From the NCBI RefSeq assembly GCF_031951985.1, contig NZ_JAVLVU010000001.1:1674001-1738000 (forward strand): a DNA stretch of 64,000 nucleotides, in the 5' to 3' direction. Both the position numbers and the translations under genes were made by a program. The first letter of the stretch is position 1; each line of letters begins with the position of its first letter. This DNA comes from Mucilaginibacter terrae. GTDB taxonomy: Bacteria; Bacteroidota; Bacteroidia; Sphingobacteriales; Sphingobacteriaceae. This document shows positions 9,002 through 18,900 of this stretch, one piece after another. Below the pieces are notes generated by a model. It searched no databases. It was not told the DNA's origin and saw only the letters and a list, made by a program, of their open reading frames with translations.

Positions 9002-10988
9002 TTATCCCTTTTTAATTATGAGGTGCGAAGATGCCGGATCATTCAACAGCCGCTCCATTTCTTCAATCACAATAAGTTGAACATCATCTTTAATTTGCTC
9101 ATAATTCCGCTGCACGATCGCCGGTTGCACCGGTTTTACTTGTGGTACGGCCTTATAATTGCTTTCCTCGTTCGCTAAGGCTTCATGGTCATTCATTATC
9201 TCACAATGAAAAGTCTTCAAGTCAATTTTCTCCTCGGGATTATCCGCCACCATACCGACAAACTCCCCTGAAGACAAGCTTGAAATAGTTGAGGCGGGTA
9301 CCGCCGACTCTAATTGCTTGGAACGGCTGATCGAGGTATCATTCCTATTGATGGAAAGACTTTCCCGGTCCTGCATGATCTTACCAAACCGTTCTGAAAG
9401 CTGTTTGGAGGTATCACCGGTAACCTGCCCGCTGATGATATTACCTGTGATGTTCATGATCACATCTGCCAATTCCCGTCCGTAATCTTTTCGAAGCTGG
9501 CTCGCATCCTGAATGCCTAAACAAGTGGACACCTTGTTACTTCGTGCAGTGGCAATCAGACTGTCCATATTATTGAGATAGATGGTAGGGAACTCATCGA
9601 ATATCAAACTGCTTTTCATCTTCCCTTTTTTATTGACAAGCTTGACCAGCCGGTTCACGTACAGCGATAGCACAGCGCCATAGGTTTGGATCTTCTGCGG
9701 GTTGTTACCGGCGCAAACAATCTTCGGTTTGTCCGGATCATTGATGTCCAGTGTAAAATCACTACCCGAAAGTACGTAATATAGCGACGGCGACGATAGT
9801 CGAGCCATAGAAATTTTGGCAGAGGCGATCTGCCCCTCAAGCTGTTCTACAGCATCCCGCAGATAAGCACTGACAAATGGATTGACCAGCACTTCGATCT
9901 CCTTTTCCGTCCTCAAGAGCGTAAACAATTTATCGTACTCCAGTTGCATGAATTCGATAACATGTGGCAAGGTGCAGAACTCTCCGCCCCTATATTTCTT
10001 GAGATACCAGATGATAGCAGTCAGAAAATTGATCGGCGATTCGACGAAGAAGTCACCCTGCCGCTTGATCCACTCCCGGTTGAGCCCCATCAGTATGGTA
10101 CGCGCAGATTCTGCAGCATCAGTGATGTCAAACATGGATGCCGGATCGAGCGGGTTACACCGGTTGGTACGAGAGAGGTCGTCAAAGTTGATGATGAAGA
10201 ATTGGGGCTTGATCTTGTAAGCGGTTTTCTTGTGTTTGAGCCAGGTGTTATAGACGATCTTGGTCAAATCATCAAACTTAAAATCGTAAATGAACATGGT
10301 GAACCCTTTTTTAATATGCTGGGTAATCACGTGGCGGATAACGAAGTAGGATTTGCCAGCACCTGGGCTACCAATAACCAGCAGGCCACGAAACGGATTC
10401 ACAAAATTGATCCAGGAATTGCGCAGTTTATTTTTCAAGTGGTAGCGTGCCGGCAGGTTGATCGAGTACTCATTTTCCAGCAGGCGTTCTTCCTTGCGGG
10501 AAGGTCTCCTGATCGCGGTTAAAGATATCGCCGGTTAACTTATCGGTAATGATCCGGGACAGCATGGTTCCGCCACTCATCATGATAAGATAGCCTGCCG
10601 CGGTAGCCATCATATAGAGGACAGGCAAGACCCTATTATTGCCTTTGAATAGCAACAATAAACCTGCTGAGAAGTACAGTACGACGCCAATGGTAAGCCA
10701 GGTTAAGGCTTGCCTGTGGCTGCGTTTCTCGTCTTTTTTGCCTTTGATACCGATCAGCGCAATGACCAGTAATACCAGCGCAATGATCTTTGGTTTATTG
10801 AAGCTGGCGAACAATCCTGTTCTTGCGATATTGCCGAGGACCCGGTCAGTCAATGCGGCACTCCACTGCCATTGCCTGAATAGCCCATAGAACTCGAAAT
10901 AAAAATGCAGTAACAATATTAAAATGCTGATCAGCCTGGTCATGTCCAGGATCTTGCGCATCGCCTGATCATTTTCTCCGGTCGACAT
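9002..10988 (-). pseudogene. mobC: Type IV coupling protein (TraG/TraD-like, Bacteroidota MobC), frameshifted
   Basis: The two frames 10470-10988 and 9002 to about 10490 give one 661-residue protein if one base is removed at the CC pair 10492-10493; the reading then continues smoothly from TFPQ to EERLLENEYSINL. The N-terminal part (about 1-170) carries membrane helices. The rest is a VirD4-type ATPase with Walker A (VIGSPGAGKS, near residues 204-213) and Walker B (SSLIFDEFPT). It couples the relaxase-DNA complex to the secretion channel. The start at 10988 has a strong AGGAGG site upstream. It lies 44 bases downstream of the relaxase gene, in the usual MobA-MobB-MobC order. As sequenced, the membrane part and the ATPase part are separated. 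Confidence 0.85.
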
Positions 10989-11032
10989 TCTTCCTCCTTT
11001 TTTAATTCATCCTCACCTTTGTCCGGCAGTCC

Positions 11033-12332
11033 TTAATCCAAGCGCATTTTTCTCTTTTTCCGCTTGCGCCTGGTGGATCGCAACTCAAAATCCATCGTTT
11101 CAGATACATCCCGCTGCTCCAGCAATGCCGCCGTAAATTCACTTCCCCGGGTCACAAAATCCCCGGTCGACCTATCCCCTCCTACGTCGGTGCCTGGCCG
11201 ACCTCCAGCTACCCCATCTGGCTTTTGTCCGCTCAATTCTTTCCGCGTCGTCAATTGCTTTTTCCTTTCAAAAGCCCCGTTGTCCTGACAGCGTTCTAAA
11301 ACACCACGGGCACTATAAGCTTTACCCAGGTCACTCCCATTTAACACGACCCTGGTATGATGGTCGACATAGGTCAGACCGTAAACAACCCCTTGCTCAT
11401 TCTGACGAACAATCGTGTCGATACCTGATCGCTTCAGTTCAGCAATCATATTTTGAAGAGAACCTTTTCGATGCAGCAGTGCAAGATCGATCCCGTTCCT
11501 GACCCTTGCTTTAGCGGGCTCCTTTGCCAGGCGATTTTCCGCAAACAATTTCATCAGTTGTTTCATTCCTGGATTGCTGAAAAATAGGCTTGCTTTGATC
11601 GGCGTCCCTACCGGTTTACCATGCTCATCCAGCAGCCGGTAAAGCAAACCTGCATGCTTTCTGACCCGGCTGTTTTCGGAGCCGTTGTCGGCAATGATAT
11701 TGTATAGTTTCAATATAGCATTAAGCTCCGCAATAGAGGCAAAACGGTACTTGGTAACTACGGCATTCAATACATTATTGATAGCCCTTTTGGTCTCCGT
11801 TTTGCCATAGCTGACGCGCTGCGCGTCGATTGGTTTTAACTTGTGTTTTTCCGTCAGGGCAGACTTGTCGGCTTCTATCAAACCATATTTCTTTTCAATC
11901 TCCCGCCGGGCTTTTTCGGATTCATTCCTGCCCAGATTATGCAATGAAATGCGCGCGCCGTCAGGTTTGATATTCGTCGTTACGATATGCAAATGGCGGA
12001 TGCCCGGAATCCGAATGCTGGTACAACAAATACGGCTGTCCGGCAAAGCCTATCCGCTCCAAATACTCCTGTGCGATCGCCTTTAATTTGGCTTCCTCAA
12101 GGTTTTCGGACGGGTCGAAGTTCAGCGAAATATGTACGCTATTGACCCTTGTCCGCTGGTTCAATTCCGTTAATTTTTCCAACCGTGAAAGCTTCTGAGC
12201 GAAGGTCAGTTGCGCTGCTTCTTTAGGATATAAACCAGCCTCAAGGCAAAGCGCCACACCTGCCTTCACCTTCTGCTCATTGTAGTTCAAAATATTGCGC
12301 AGGCTGCTGCTGGCATGGATCACAGCAACCAT
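11033..12332 (-). pseudogene. mobB: MobB-like relaxase, frameshifted at the catalytic His motif
   Basis: Frames 11961-12332 and 11033 to about 12000 make one 432-residue relaxase once one base is removed at the GG pair 11995-11996. The joined text reads QHSDSGHPHLHIVTTNI, the HxH metal motif of MobP/MobV-type relaxases. The break lies inside it, so as sequenced the nickase would be inactive. Relaxases nick oriT and lead the strand into the recipient. The C-terminal third is basic and low in complexity (ending RKRKKRKMRLD). The gene overlaps the upstream MobA-like gene by 13 bases and is followed by the coupling protein gene. Confidence 0.85.
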
Positions 12333-12709
12333 TCGTCCGCCAGTTGATCCAACCTTGATTTGATCGCTTCAACCTTGCCGAACAGCGCACCTTTATCGCG
12401 CTCAAACGCGGTCAGCCATAACTGCATCTGCGGCAAGTGGTCAAGGGTATGCAGCCGGTGTACTGCCTGGTTAAAATTCACGCCGATCGCATTCAACTCA
12501 CGCCTGAGCAGCACCATTTCTTCCATGAGATCATCCAGCGATTTATTCCGGGTATAGACCGTAATGGTCTTACCCATTAACACCCGGCGAACGTACTCGC
12601 TTAGTTTTCGAAGTGTCGTTTTTTTCCAGCCTTTTTCCACTGACTCGTACTCTCCGGCCGATAGCCGGAACCCGATGAACCGCTTTTTTGCCTCATTTTC
12701 CTCTGCCAT
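12320..12709 (-). CDS. mobA: MobA-like relaxosome accessory protein
   Basis: This 129-residue basic protein matches the small mobilisation proteins that precede Bacteroidota relaxases. The N-terminal part (KKRFIGFRLSAGEYESVEKGW ... LSEYVRRVLMGK) looks like a ribbon-helix-helix DNA-binding domain, and the C-terminal part is helical. These proteins bind oriT and load the relaxase. I chose the ATG at 12709 because a perfect AGGAGG lies just upstream; the open frame extends 36 codons further through the hairpin region but without support. The stop overlaps the relaxase start, so the genes are coupled. Confidence 0.82.
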   Translation of the reverse strand: MAEENEAKKRFIGFRLSAGEYESVEKGWKKTTLRKLSEYVRRVLMGKTITVYTRNKSLDDLMEEMVLLRRELNAIGVNFNQAVHRLHTLDHLPQMQLWLTAFERDKGALFGKVEAIKSRLDQLADEWLL

Positions 12710-12754
12710 TGTTTCCTCCTCCACATCAATACATCCCATCATTAAATGGCTTTC

Positions 12755-12850
12755 CAGACCGCCCCCGACTTCGGAGAGGGGCGGCAAGATTCCGGTTGTT
12801 GTTAAACAACCGTACATCTTGCCGATTGCAAAAAGGCAATCTTGCCTTCC
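12755..12850. other. Hairpin cluster upstream of mob genes, candidate oriT
   Basis: Three stacked inverted repeats sit about 45-140 bases upstream of the mobA start. CCGCCCC (12759-12765) pairs with GGGGCGG (12778-12784). GGCAAGAT (12783-12790) pairs with ATCTTGCC (12816-12823), enclosing GGTTGTT (12794-12800) paired with AACAACC (12805-12811). A further AATCTTGCC copy follows at about 12838. Relaxase recognition sites are typically inverted repeats next to the mob genes, so this is the best oriT candidate in the window. The nick site cannot be placed from sequence alone. Confidence 0.45.
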
Positions 12851-12879
12851 ACTCGGACCTTAGAAAAGCTGTCTTATTC

Positions 12880-13794
12880 TTAACTGATCTTTTGCCCGAT
12901 CTGCTGTTTGGGCTTCAAAAGCTTTCCGGTTAGAAAGTCATTCAGATCCTTATATTTCTCATATATCCCGCTCCTATCGATAAAGCCATCTTTCAGCGAA
13001 AGTGCAAACTGCGTGTAAGCCCGCCCGGTCGTGTCATGGTCCAGCCAAAGATTCTTCACAGGATACTCAGCCATGACCGGTCGTGCACGCTCAAAGAAAG
13101 CAGCACTATTCAGGACAAGCATGTCACCGGAAAAAGCGGCATCTATGCCATACAGGGTTTGAAAAGAAAGCATATCAAAAAAGCCTTCGAACACATGTAG
13201 CTGATCACTTCCGGAGCCGATCCGCGTGATGTCTTTTGGACTGCTGCTCGCCTTACTGAAAGCATTCCTGATCTCATAGCCCCCAGCATCATTTTTGAAG
13301 CCGACCCCAAAGTAATTCCGGCCATCCAACTGATAATTAACCTCCCGGCAAAATTGCCCGGCAACACTTACCGGTATCCTGCGCTCATGCAAATAATTGA
13401 TGAGCGGATAAGCATACAGTTGCCGGTCAGAAAGGATCGTAATTTTACTGTCATGAACATCGCTTTTACCGTTAATAAAACGCTCCCCGGCGATATGCTG
13501 TTGAAAGGAAAAACCCGGCCTGAACTTATCCATCAATTCCCGAACGTTGCAACCAAAATAGGCCAGGCCAAAATCAATTAAATTGCCGCCTTTACCAAGG
13601 CCGTGGTCATACCAACGATTGATCTCGCGATTCACTTTGAAACTGGCCTCACCCTCCAGGCGTAAAGGTGATAGGTACCAAAAGTCCCTGTCCTTTTTGA
13701 CGTATTCCGGCTGATGGCCCAGCGATGCCAGGTAATCTACGAGATCAAGGTTTCTAAGTTCCTCGATCGATAAACCGCTCTTCATATTTTCCAT
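12880..13794 (-). CDS. Toprim-domain primase-like protein of the mobilisation region
   Basis: This 304-residue protein combines a degenerate CHC2-like N-terminal part (about residues 10-90, FWYLSPLRLEGEASFKV ... WYDHGLGKGGNLIDF) with a toprim domain (about 195-280). Toprim motifs visible are LHVFEGFFDMLS, with the acidic Glu, and LWLDHDTTGR, a D-x-D type. The zinc Cys/His residues of a true CHC2 finger are not evident. Such proteins are common next to mob genes in Bacteroidota ICEs and probably help convert the transferred strand to duplex. It starts at the ATG at 13794, divergent from the next plus-strand gene. Confidence 0.8.
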   Translation of the reverse strand: MENMKSGLSIEELRNLDLVDYLASLGHQPEYVKKDRDFWYLSPLRLEGEASFKVNREINRWYDHGLGKGGNLIDFGLAYFGCNVRELMDKFRPGFSFQQHIAGERFINGKSDVHDSKITILSDRQLYAYPLINYLHERRIPVSVAGQFCREVNYQLDGRNYFGVGFKNDAGGYEIRNAFSKASSSPKDITRIGSGSDQLHVFEGFFDMLSFQTLYGIDAAFSGDMLVLNSAAFFERARPVMAEYPVKNLWLDHDTTGRAYTQFALSLKDGFIDRSGIYEKYKDLNDFLTGKLLKPKQQIGQKIS

Positions 13795-13934
13795 AGGGCA
13801 CTCATCCTTTGCGATTAAACATAACGAAGGTAAGCAGACCTAAACCTCACCTGCAATCCACGCTATATTTTGATGAGGATCGTATTCGTGCAGCCAGCTA
13901 CCTTTGTGTCATTGTTAACCTTAAAAATCAGCGT

Positions 13935-14216
13935 ATGGCAATGAATGTATTGGAAAAGGTCTATGAGACGTTGCTCTGTAGCCCGGGGATGAATGAAGCC
14001 GTCAAGGTCGATGTTAAGATCAACCGTAAAGTGGTCCTGCTGCTGAGCAGCGTCATTGAGACAGGATTGGCACCGCAAGGCGATAAGGAGGTGCCTGGCC
14101 TGCTGCAAATCGTACCTAAAGAGGCGGTTGAAGAGTTAAGACAGTTTACGGAAGATTGCCTTAAAAAAGCTGGGCTTACCGAACTGAGTGAAAAGATGAG
14201 ATCGCTCGCCAAGTAA
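13935..14216 (+). CDS. Small conserved-looking protein of unknown function
   Basis: From the ATG at 13935 this is a 93-residue soluble, helical protein. The frame is open 42 codons further upstream, but only from a TTG and across the likely divergent promoter region, so I prefer the internal ATG (a second ATG follows two codons later). The text alternates helices (MAMNVLEKVYETLL, EAVEELRQFTEDCLKKAGL) with a short strand (VKINRKVVLLLSSVIE). No signal peptide or recognised domain is seen. It diverges from the primase-like gene. Function unknown. Confidence 0.6.
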   Translation: MAMNVLEKVYETLLCSPGMNEAVKVDVKINRKVVLLLSSVIETGLAPQGDKEVPGLLQIVPKEAVEELRQFTEDCLKKAGLTELSEKMRSLAK

Positions 14217-14541
14217 CATCGAAAAACAGTTTGGGCAACTTCAGGTCAAGCTGACGAAAAGCGCCCCAGATGCCTGCCCGGCGAAACGTGGCAGGTTTCT
14301 GGGAAGGCGCGGAGCGGAAGCTTGACCAGAGGTTGCAACTGCCTGAAAAGCGGGTGAGCATAGTGCGTAAGCACGGAGCGAACCTGCTGAAAAGGCAAAG
14401 CCGGTATGGATATGAATCGGCAACTCCAGAAAGGCCCATCTCTTTATACCGGGAGATTACGGAGCAGGCGCGAATCACTTTCATGATAATTTTTATATTT
14501 GGCTTGCATACGCACAAGTGTGAGCATAATTAGAATCTATT
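14217..14541. repeat. 325-base non-coding gap holding a large imperfect palindrome (14244-14327)
   Basis: GGTCAAGCT (14244-14252) pairs with AGCTTGACC (14319-14327). Inside this, GCGCC (14261-14265) pairs with GGCGC (14306-14310), CCCAGA (14265-14270) with TCTGGG (14298-14303), and CCTGCC (14273-14278) with GGCAGG (14290-14295), around a short loop. That makes an 84-base hairpin of up to 26 paired positions. It may be a structured RNA, a single-strand recognition site used in transfer, or a REP-like element. An open frame across it (14270-14533) has no start signal and is rejected. The last 100 bases probably hold the promoter of the Hc1-like gene. Confidence 0.5.
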
Positions 14542-14724
14542 ATGGAAAAATTAGCCGAACTCAAGGCGCTGGTTGAAACAGCGGAAAAAGAAGGTGCTGC
14601 CTTCTACGAAAAGAACAACAAAGCAGCGGGCACACGCCTGCGTAACGCGTTGCAGCAAATAAAGGTGCTGGCAACCGATCTACGCAAGGATGTCACGGAA
14701 AAGAAGAACACTGAAAAAGCATAG
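14542..14724 (+). CDS. Histone H1-like (Hc1 family) protein
   Basis: This 60-residue, Lys/Glu/Ala-rich helical protein starts MEKLAELKALVETAEKEG and ends KKNTEKA. That is the usual short form of the Hc1-like histone proteins of Bacteroidota, which bind DNA without sequence specificity. It lacks the long Lys/Ala tail of the chlamydial protein. It is a single gene: a hairpin terminator follows 7 bases after the stop. In this element it may help condense or protect the DNA, which is inference. Confidence 0.7.
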   Translation: MEKLAELKALVETAEKEGAAFYEKNNKAAGTRLRNALQQIKVLATDLRKDVTEKKNTEKA

Positions 14725-14730
14725 TGTAGA

Positions 14731-14755
14731 GGCCTGCAATAGCGGGCCTTTTTTG
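14731..14755 (+). terminator. Rho-independent terminator after the Hc1-like gene
   Basis: GGCCTGC and GCGGGCC (one G-T pair) form a 7-bp stem around an AATA loop, followed directly by a run of six T. It lies 6 bases after the Hc1-like stop codon. Confidence 0.8.
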
Positions 14756-14779
14756 TTCTTATTTGTTTAACTTTAACTA

Positions 14780-15040
14780 ATGCGCACGATAGAACCACCT
14801 TTTGATATTGAAAGTAATAGCGGACTGATTCATGTGTCAGAACATAGCATTGGTGGCGAGCGTGTGTTTCACCTGGAGTTTGCCGATATGCGAAAGCCGC
14901 TTAATATATTAGTAGCAGAAAAACGTCCCAGTGGCGAAAAATTTTGGACCTCAACTCCGGAAGGACGGCAGGAAGAAGCAGAACATTTCGGCAGGCTAAT
15001 TGCTGCCTACATCAGGAGTAAACGAAAAAAAAACGACTGA
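14780..15040 (+). CDS. Small hypothetical protein
   Basis: This 86-residue soluble protein has a beta-rich first part (DIESNSGLIHVSEHS, RVFHLEFADM) and a helical basic end (HFGRLIAAYIRSKRKKND). No signal peptide or known domain is seen. It starts with an ATG 24 bases after the Hc1 terminator and ends 21 bases before the SRAP gene, with which it may be co-transcribed. Function unknown. Confidence 0.55.
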   Translation: MRTIEPPFDIESNSGLIHVSEHSIGGERVFHLEFADMRKPLNILVAEKRPSGEKFWTSTPEGRQEEAEHFGRLIAAYIRSKRKKND

Positions 15041-15061
15041 CAATCAGAAAGCGTTATAGTT

Positions 15062-15988
15062 ATGTGTTATTACAACGGACAAAAAGTTACCCGTGCCGAA
15101 GCCATTCGGTTAAAAGGCATTGAGAAAGCGATAAAGAAATACAATTTCCTGAATGTTGGGGTGCATAATGGTTTCAATTATGCGCCTTGTGCCATCCTGA
15201 TTCCATCGGCAGATGGGAAGGACTTCGACATTGTCCAGGCAGAATGGGGATATGTCCCCGGTTTTGTAAAGACCAGGACGGAGGCGAATATTTTCAGGGC
15301 CAAGTACACGACACTGAATTTCAAATCAGAGAACCTTTTTGTTAAAGAAGATGGTAAGCGATCAATGTGGGCGGACGCCGCCAAGAACAGGCGTTGCCTG
15401 GTGTTGTCAACCGGAATTGTGGAGTCCAGGCATATCCCAAAGATCGGCAAGAAAGGCCAAGAGCTGAAGGAAATGATCAAATACCCCTACCAGGTTACCG
15501 TGAAAGGTCAGGAATATTTTTATTTACCCGGCTTGTATAACGAGTGGTTAGATCCGGAAACCAGCCAGTTCGTGATGACGGTCGCGTTCGGTATCACCGA
15601 AGCCAACCATATCATGTCCCAAATCCATAATTCTAAAAAGCGTATGCCCTCTATCTTAACAGAAGACCTGGCCTGGGAATGGTTGATGGAAAAACCGACC
15701 GAGGAGCGCCTTTCAGAAATCGCACGTACCCAGATCCCATCAAGAATGCTGGACTTTTGCACGGTTGACCGGAACTACCGCACTGCCCTGGAGGCCTCAC
15801 CCCTGGATTACCCTGAATTAGCCCCCATTGATATGAGCTTTGTTGACACCGAAGAGTTGCAGTTCAATCATTGGCCGGCGCAATTAGATGCACTCAAAGA
15901 TGAAAGAAGTGAATTGGTTATAGCTGGTGAATCAGCCAAAATGGATTATCATCATGGGACAAGCGGTCAAGGCAACCTCTTCAGTTGA
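15062..15988 (+). CDS. SRAP (SOS response-associated peptidase, HMCES/YedK family)
   Basis: SRAP proteins crosslink to abasic sites in single-stranded DNA through Cys2 and protect them from cleavage. The protein begins MCYY, so the catalytic Cys2 is exposed once the Met is removed. Other family positions are present: N86 (TTLNFKSE), E121 in GIVESRH (GFYEW in the classic family), and H189 with RMP at 194-196 (IHNSKKRMPSIL). At 308 residues it is longer than YedK and typical of Bacteroidota versions. It converges on the dnaE2 gene, with 2 bases between the stop codons. The neighbouring mutasome operon supports a role in damaged ssDNA, as expected during conjugative entry. Confidence 0.9.
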   Translation: MCYYNGQKVTRAEAIRLKGIEKAIKKYNFLNVGVHNGFNYAPCAILIPSADGKDFDIVQAEWGYVPGFVKTRTEANIFRAKYTTLNFKSENLFVKEDGKRSMWADAAKNRRCLVLSTGIVESRHIPKIGKKGQELKEMIKYPYQVTVKGQEYFYLPGLYNEWLDPETSQFVMTVAFGITEANHIMSQIHNSKKRMPSILTEDLAWEWLMEKPTEERLSEIARTQIPSRMLDFCTVDRNYRTALEASPLDYPELAPIDMSFVDTEELQFNHWPAQLDALKDERSELVIAGESAKMDYHHGTSGQGNLFS

Positions 15989-15990
15989 TA

Positions 15991-18900
15991 CTATTTAAAG
16001 TTCCTGCCCTTATGTAGGTAACTCGCTTGTTCGCTGTCCAGCGACTTAAGTGGTTTATCCATGGGAATAAAGGGTGAAGCTTTTTCATCTGCCCGGGATA
16101 ACGTAAGAACAGGCTGCTGTTCATTGGGGATTGCCGTGAGATCCCCAAGTAATTTGGTCACATCGAAGATGCGCCTCACGATAATATGCGTTACTTCGGT
16201 GCGCTCAACAACACCTTCCGCCATCAGGAGACGTGCCCGTAAAATCTCTTTACGGTACTTATCAAAGATCTTCGGAAATACCACGAGGTTAGTTGTTCCC
16301 GTTTCATCCTCCAACGTAATAAAACAAACCCCTTTAGCCGTTCCGGGACGCTGACGAATAAGGATAAGTCCCGCAGTTTTGATCAGCGTTTTGTTCTCTG
16401 TGTCATTAGCAACCTTAGCTGTTTTGATATGCAGGAGGTCGAGCGTCTGCCGGATAAAGCTGAGCGGGTGCCCTTTAATAGAAAGGCCGGTAGTCGCATA
16501 ATCCTGTACAACGTGTTCAGACAACCGTAAGGTTGGCAAATCTACTTCAGGTTCATAATCACTCTGTGAGGGCTGGCCTTGCATTAACTGCACCGGGCGG
16601 TCATGCAGGGCAGAAACTTCCCAAAGCGCCCTGCGGCGGTCAAGGCCCATTGAGCGGAAAGCATCGGCATTGGCGAGCTTTTCCATTGTGGCTACGCTTA
16701 CGCCTACGTCGCAGATCTGGTGTGGGGCAGTATAGGGTTTGATCCGCCCTCCTACCAATTGATCCATCTCTTCTTTGCGTATGCCATCGATCTCCCTTAA
16801 TCCCAAACGAAGTGCGAAATATTTACCTTGTTTAGCTTCTAATGTATTATCCCATTGTGAGCGGTTAACATCGATAGGCAATATCTGAACGCCGTGTTCC
16901 CTCGCGTTGCGAACGATCTGCGCCGGCTGATAAAAACCCATAGGCTGGCTATTGAGTAATGCGGCAGCAAACACATCAGGGTAGTAAAATTTCAGCCAGC
17001 AGGAAACATAAACGAGCAGGGCAAAGCTGGCAGCATGACTTTCCGGAAAACCGTAGCTGCCGAACCCCTCCAATTGTCTGAAAATACGACCCGCGTATTC
17101 CTGGGAATACCCCCGGGATATCATACCATTGATCAGTTTTTGTTCAAACTTACTGACCATCCCGTTGAACTTAAAGGTAGCCATGGTCCTTCGCAACAGA
17201 TCCGCCTCACCCGGGGTAAAGCCTGCCGCAACAATGGCGAGTTCCATTGCCTGTTCCTGGAAAAGGGGAACGCCTAAGGTGCGCTCCAATATTGACTTGA
17301 TTTCCTCCGAGGGATAATCTACTGCCTCTTCACCGTTCCTCCTTCTGATGTAAGGATGCACCATATCGCCCTGTATCGGTCCCGGCCGCACAATAGCCAC
17401 TTCAATGACCAGGTCGTAAAAACAGGTAGGCTTCATGCGCGGCAGCATGGACATCTGCGCACGGCTCTCGATCTGAAAGACACCCAGGGTATCAGCCGCA
17501 GTGATCATTTGATATACCCGGGGATCATCCTGAGGGATATTGGCCAAAGTCAGCGTTTCACCATAATGTGCTTTGACCAGATCAAAGGCCTTACGGATGC
17601 AGGTCAGCATTCCCAATGCTAGAATATCCACCTTCATAAAGCCAAGCGCATCAATATCATCCTTGTTCCATTCGATATTTGTCCGGTTTGCCATGCGTGC
17701 ATGAAAGATGGGGCAAAGATCGCTGAGCTTACCATCGGTAATAACAAAACCACCGGTATGCTGTCCCAACTGACGCGGGAAACCGATCAATTGGCCGGTC
17801 AGTTCCACCACTTTGAGCAAATGCGGGTCTTGATGATTGAGCCCTAACGCATCCAGTTGCGCTGGGGTAATCTCGTCATCGGAAAGGTCACCATAGGCGT
17901 CCGACAATTGCTTGACCACGTCTACCGAAAGACCCATAGCGCGGCCGACATCATTGACAGCACCTTTATAATGCAACATGAATACTGTGGGCAGAATGGC
18001 CGCACGGTCACGCCCAAACCGGTTGTATACATATTGAATGACCTCCTCCCGCCGCTCGTGTTCAAAGTCCACATCAATATCGGGCGGCTCGTTACGTTCC
18101 TTGGAAAGGAAACGGGCAAAAAGCAGGTTGGATTTATCAGGTGCGACGGAAGTAATGCCGAGCACGAAGCACACGGCAGAGTTTGCCGCGGAACCGCGAC
18201 CCTGGCAAAGGATGTTTTGACCGCGGGCCCAGGTCACATAATCTTCAACGGTCAAAAAATAATCGGGAACATCCAGTTCCGCAATGATTTCCAATTCATC
18301 TTCAATAGCTTTCCTGACCTTCGGCGGAATATTATTATCGTAAAAAGTATTCGCACCTTTCCAGGTCAGATACGCTAACTGCTGCATGGGCGTGCGGCCG
18401 TCGGTCGTCAGCTCACTGGGATATTTATATTTAAGGGACTTTAGATCAAACCGGCAGGCATCTGCGATAACCCGGGCATTGGTGATCGCTTCGGGGTAAT
18501 TGCGGAATAAACGCTCCATTTCTGATTTCTCCTTCAGGTGCCGTTCTGCGTTTTGATGCAATTTATATCCCGCATTAAAGATGGTACACTTTTCACGGAT
18601 GCAGGTCAGGATATCCTGCAGTTCGCGTCGTGATACATTATGGTAGTGCACATCATTCGTTGCAACCATCGGGATTCCCAATTCAGCTAACAGGAACAGC
18701 CGCTTGGCATCGTCACCGGTATAATACTTCGTGGCAGCCAGGTAGAGATTGGGCAGGTTTTCCCTATAATCGCGTACATGGGTTTGAAAGACAAACTCAA
18801 ATTCAAAGTCCTGGGTCAGCTTGTCAGGCGGCACGATAATGAAATAAGAACCCTCTGCATGCTGGTAGACATCCCTTTTTGAGATATGGCATTTCTCCTT

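Noticed and set aside
14270..14533. 87-codon open frame on the plus strand
   Set aside because: It runs through the large palindrome, has no ribosome-binding site and its text is rich in Arg/Lys with no family pattern.
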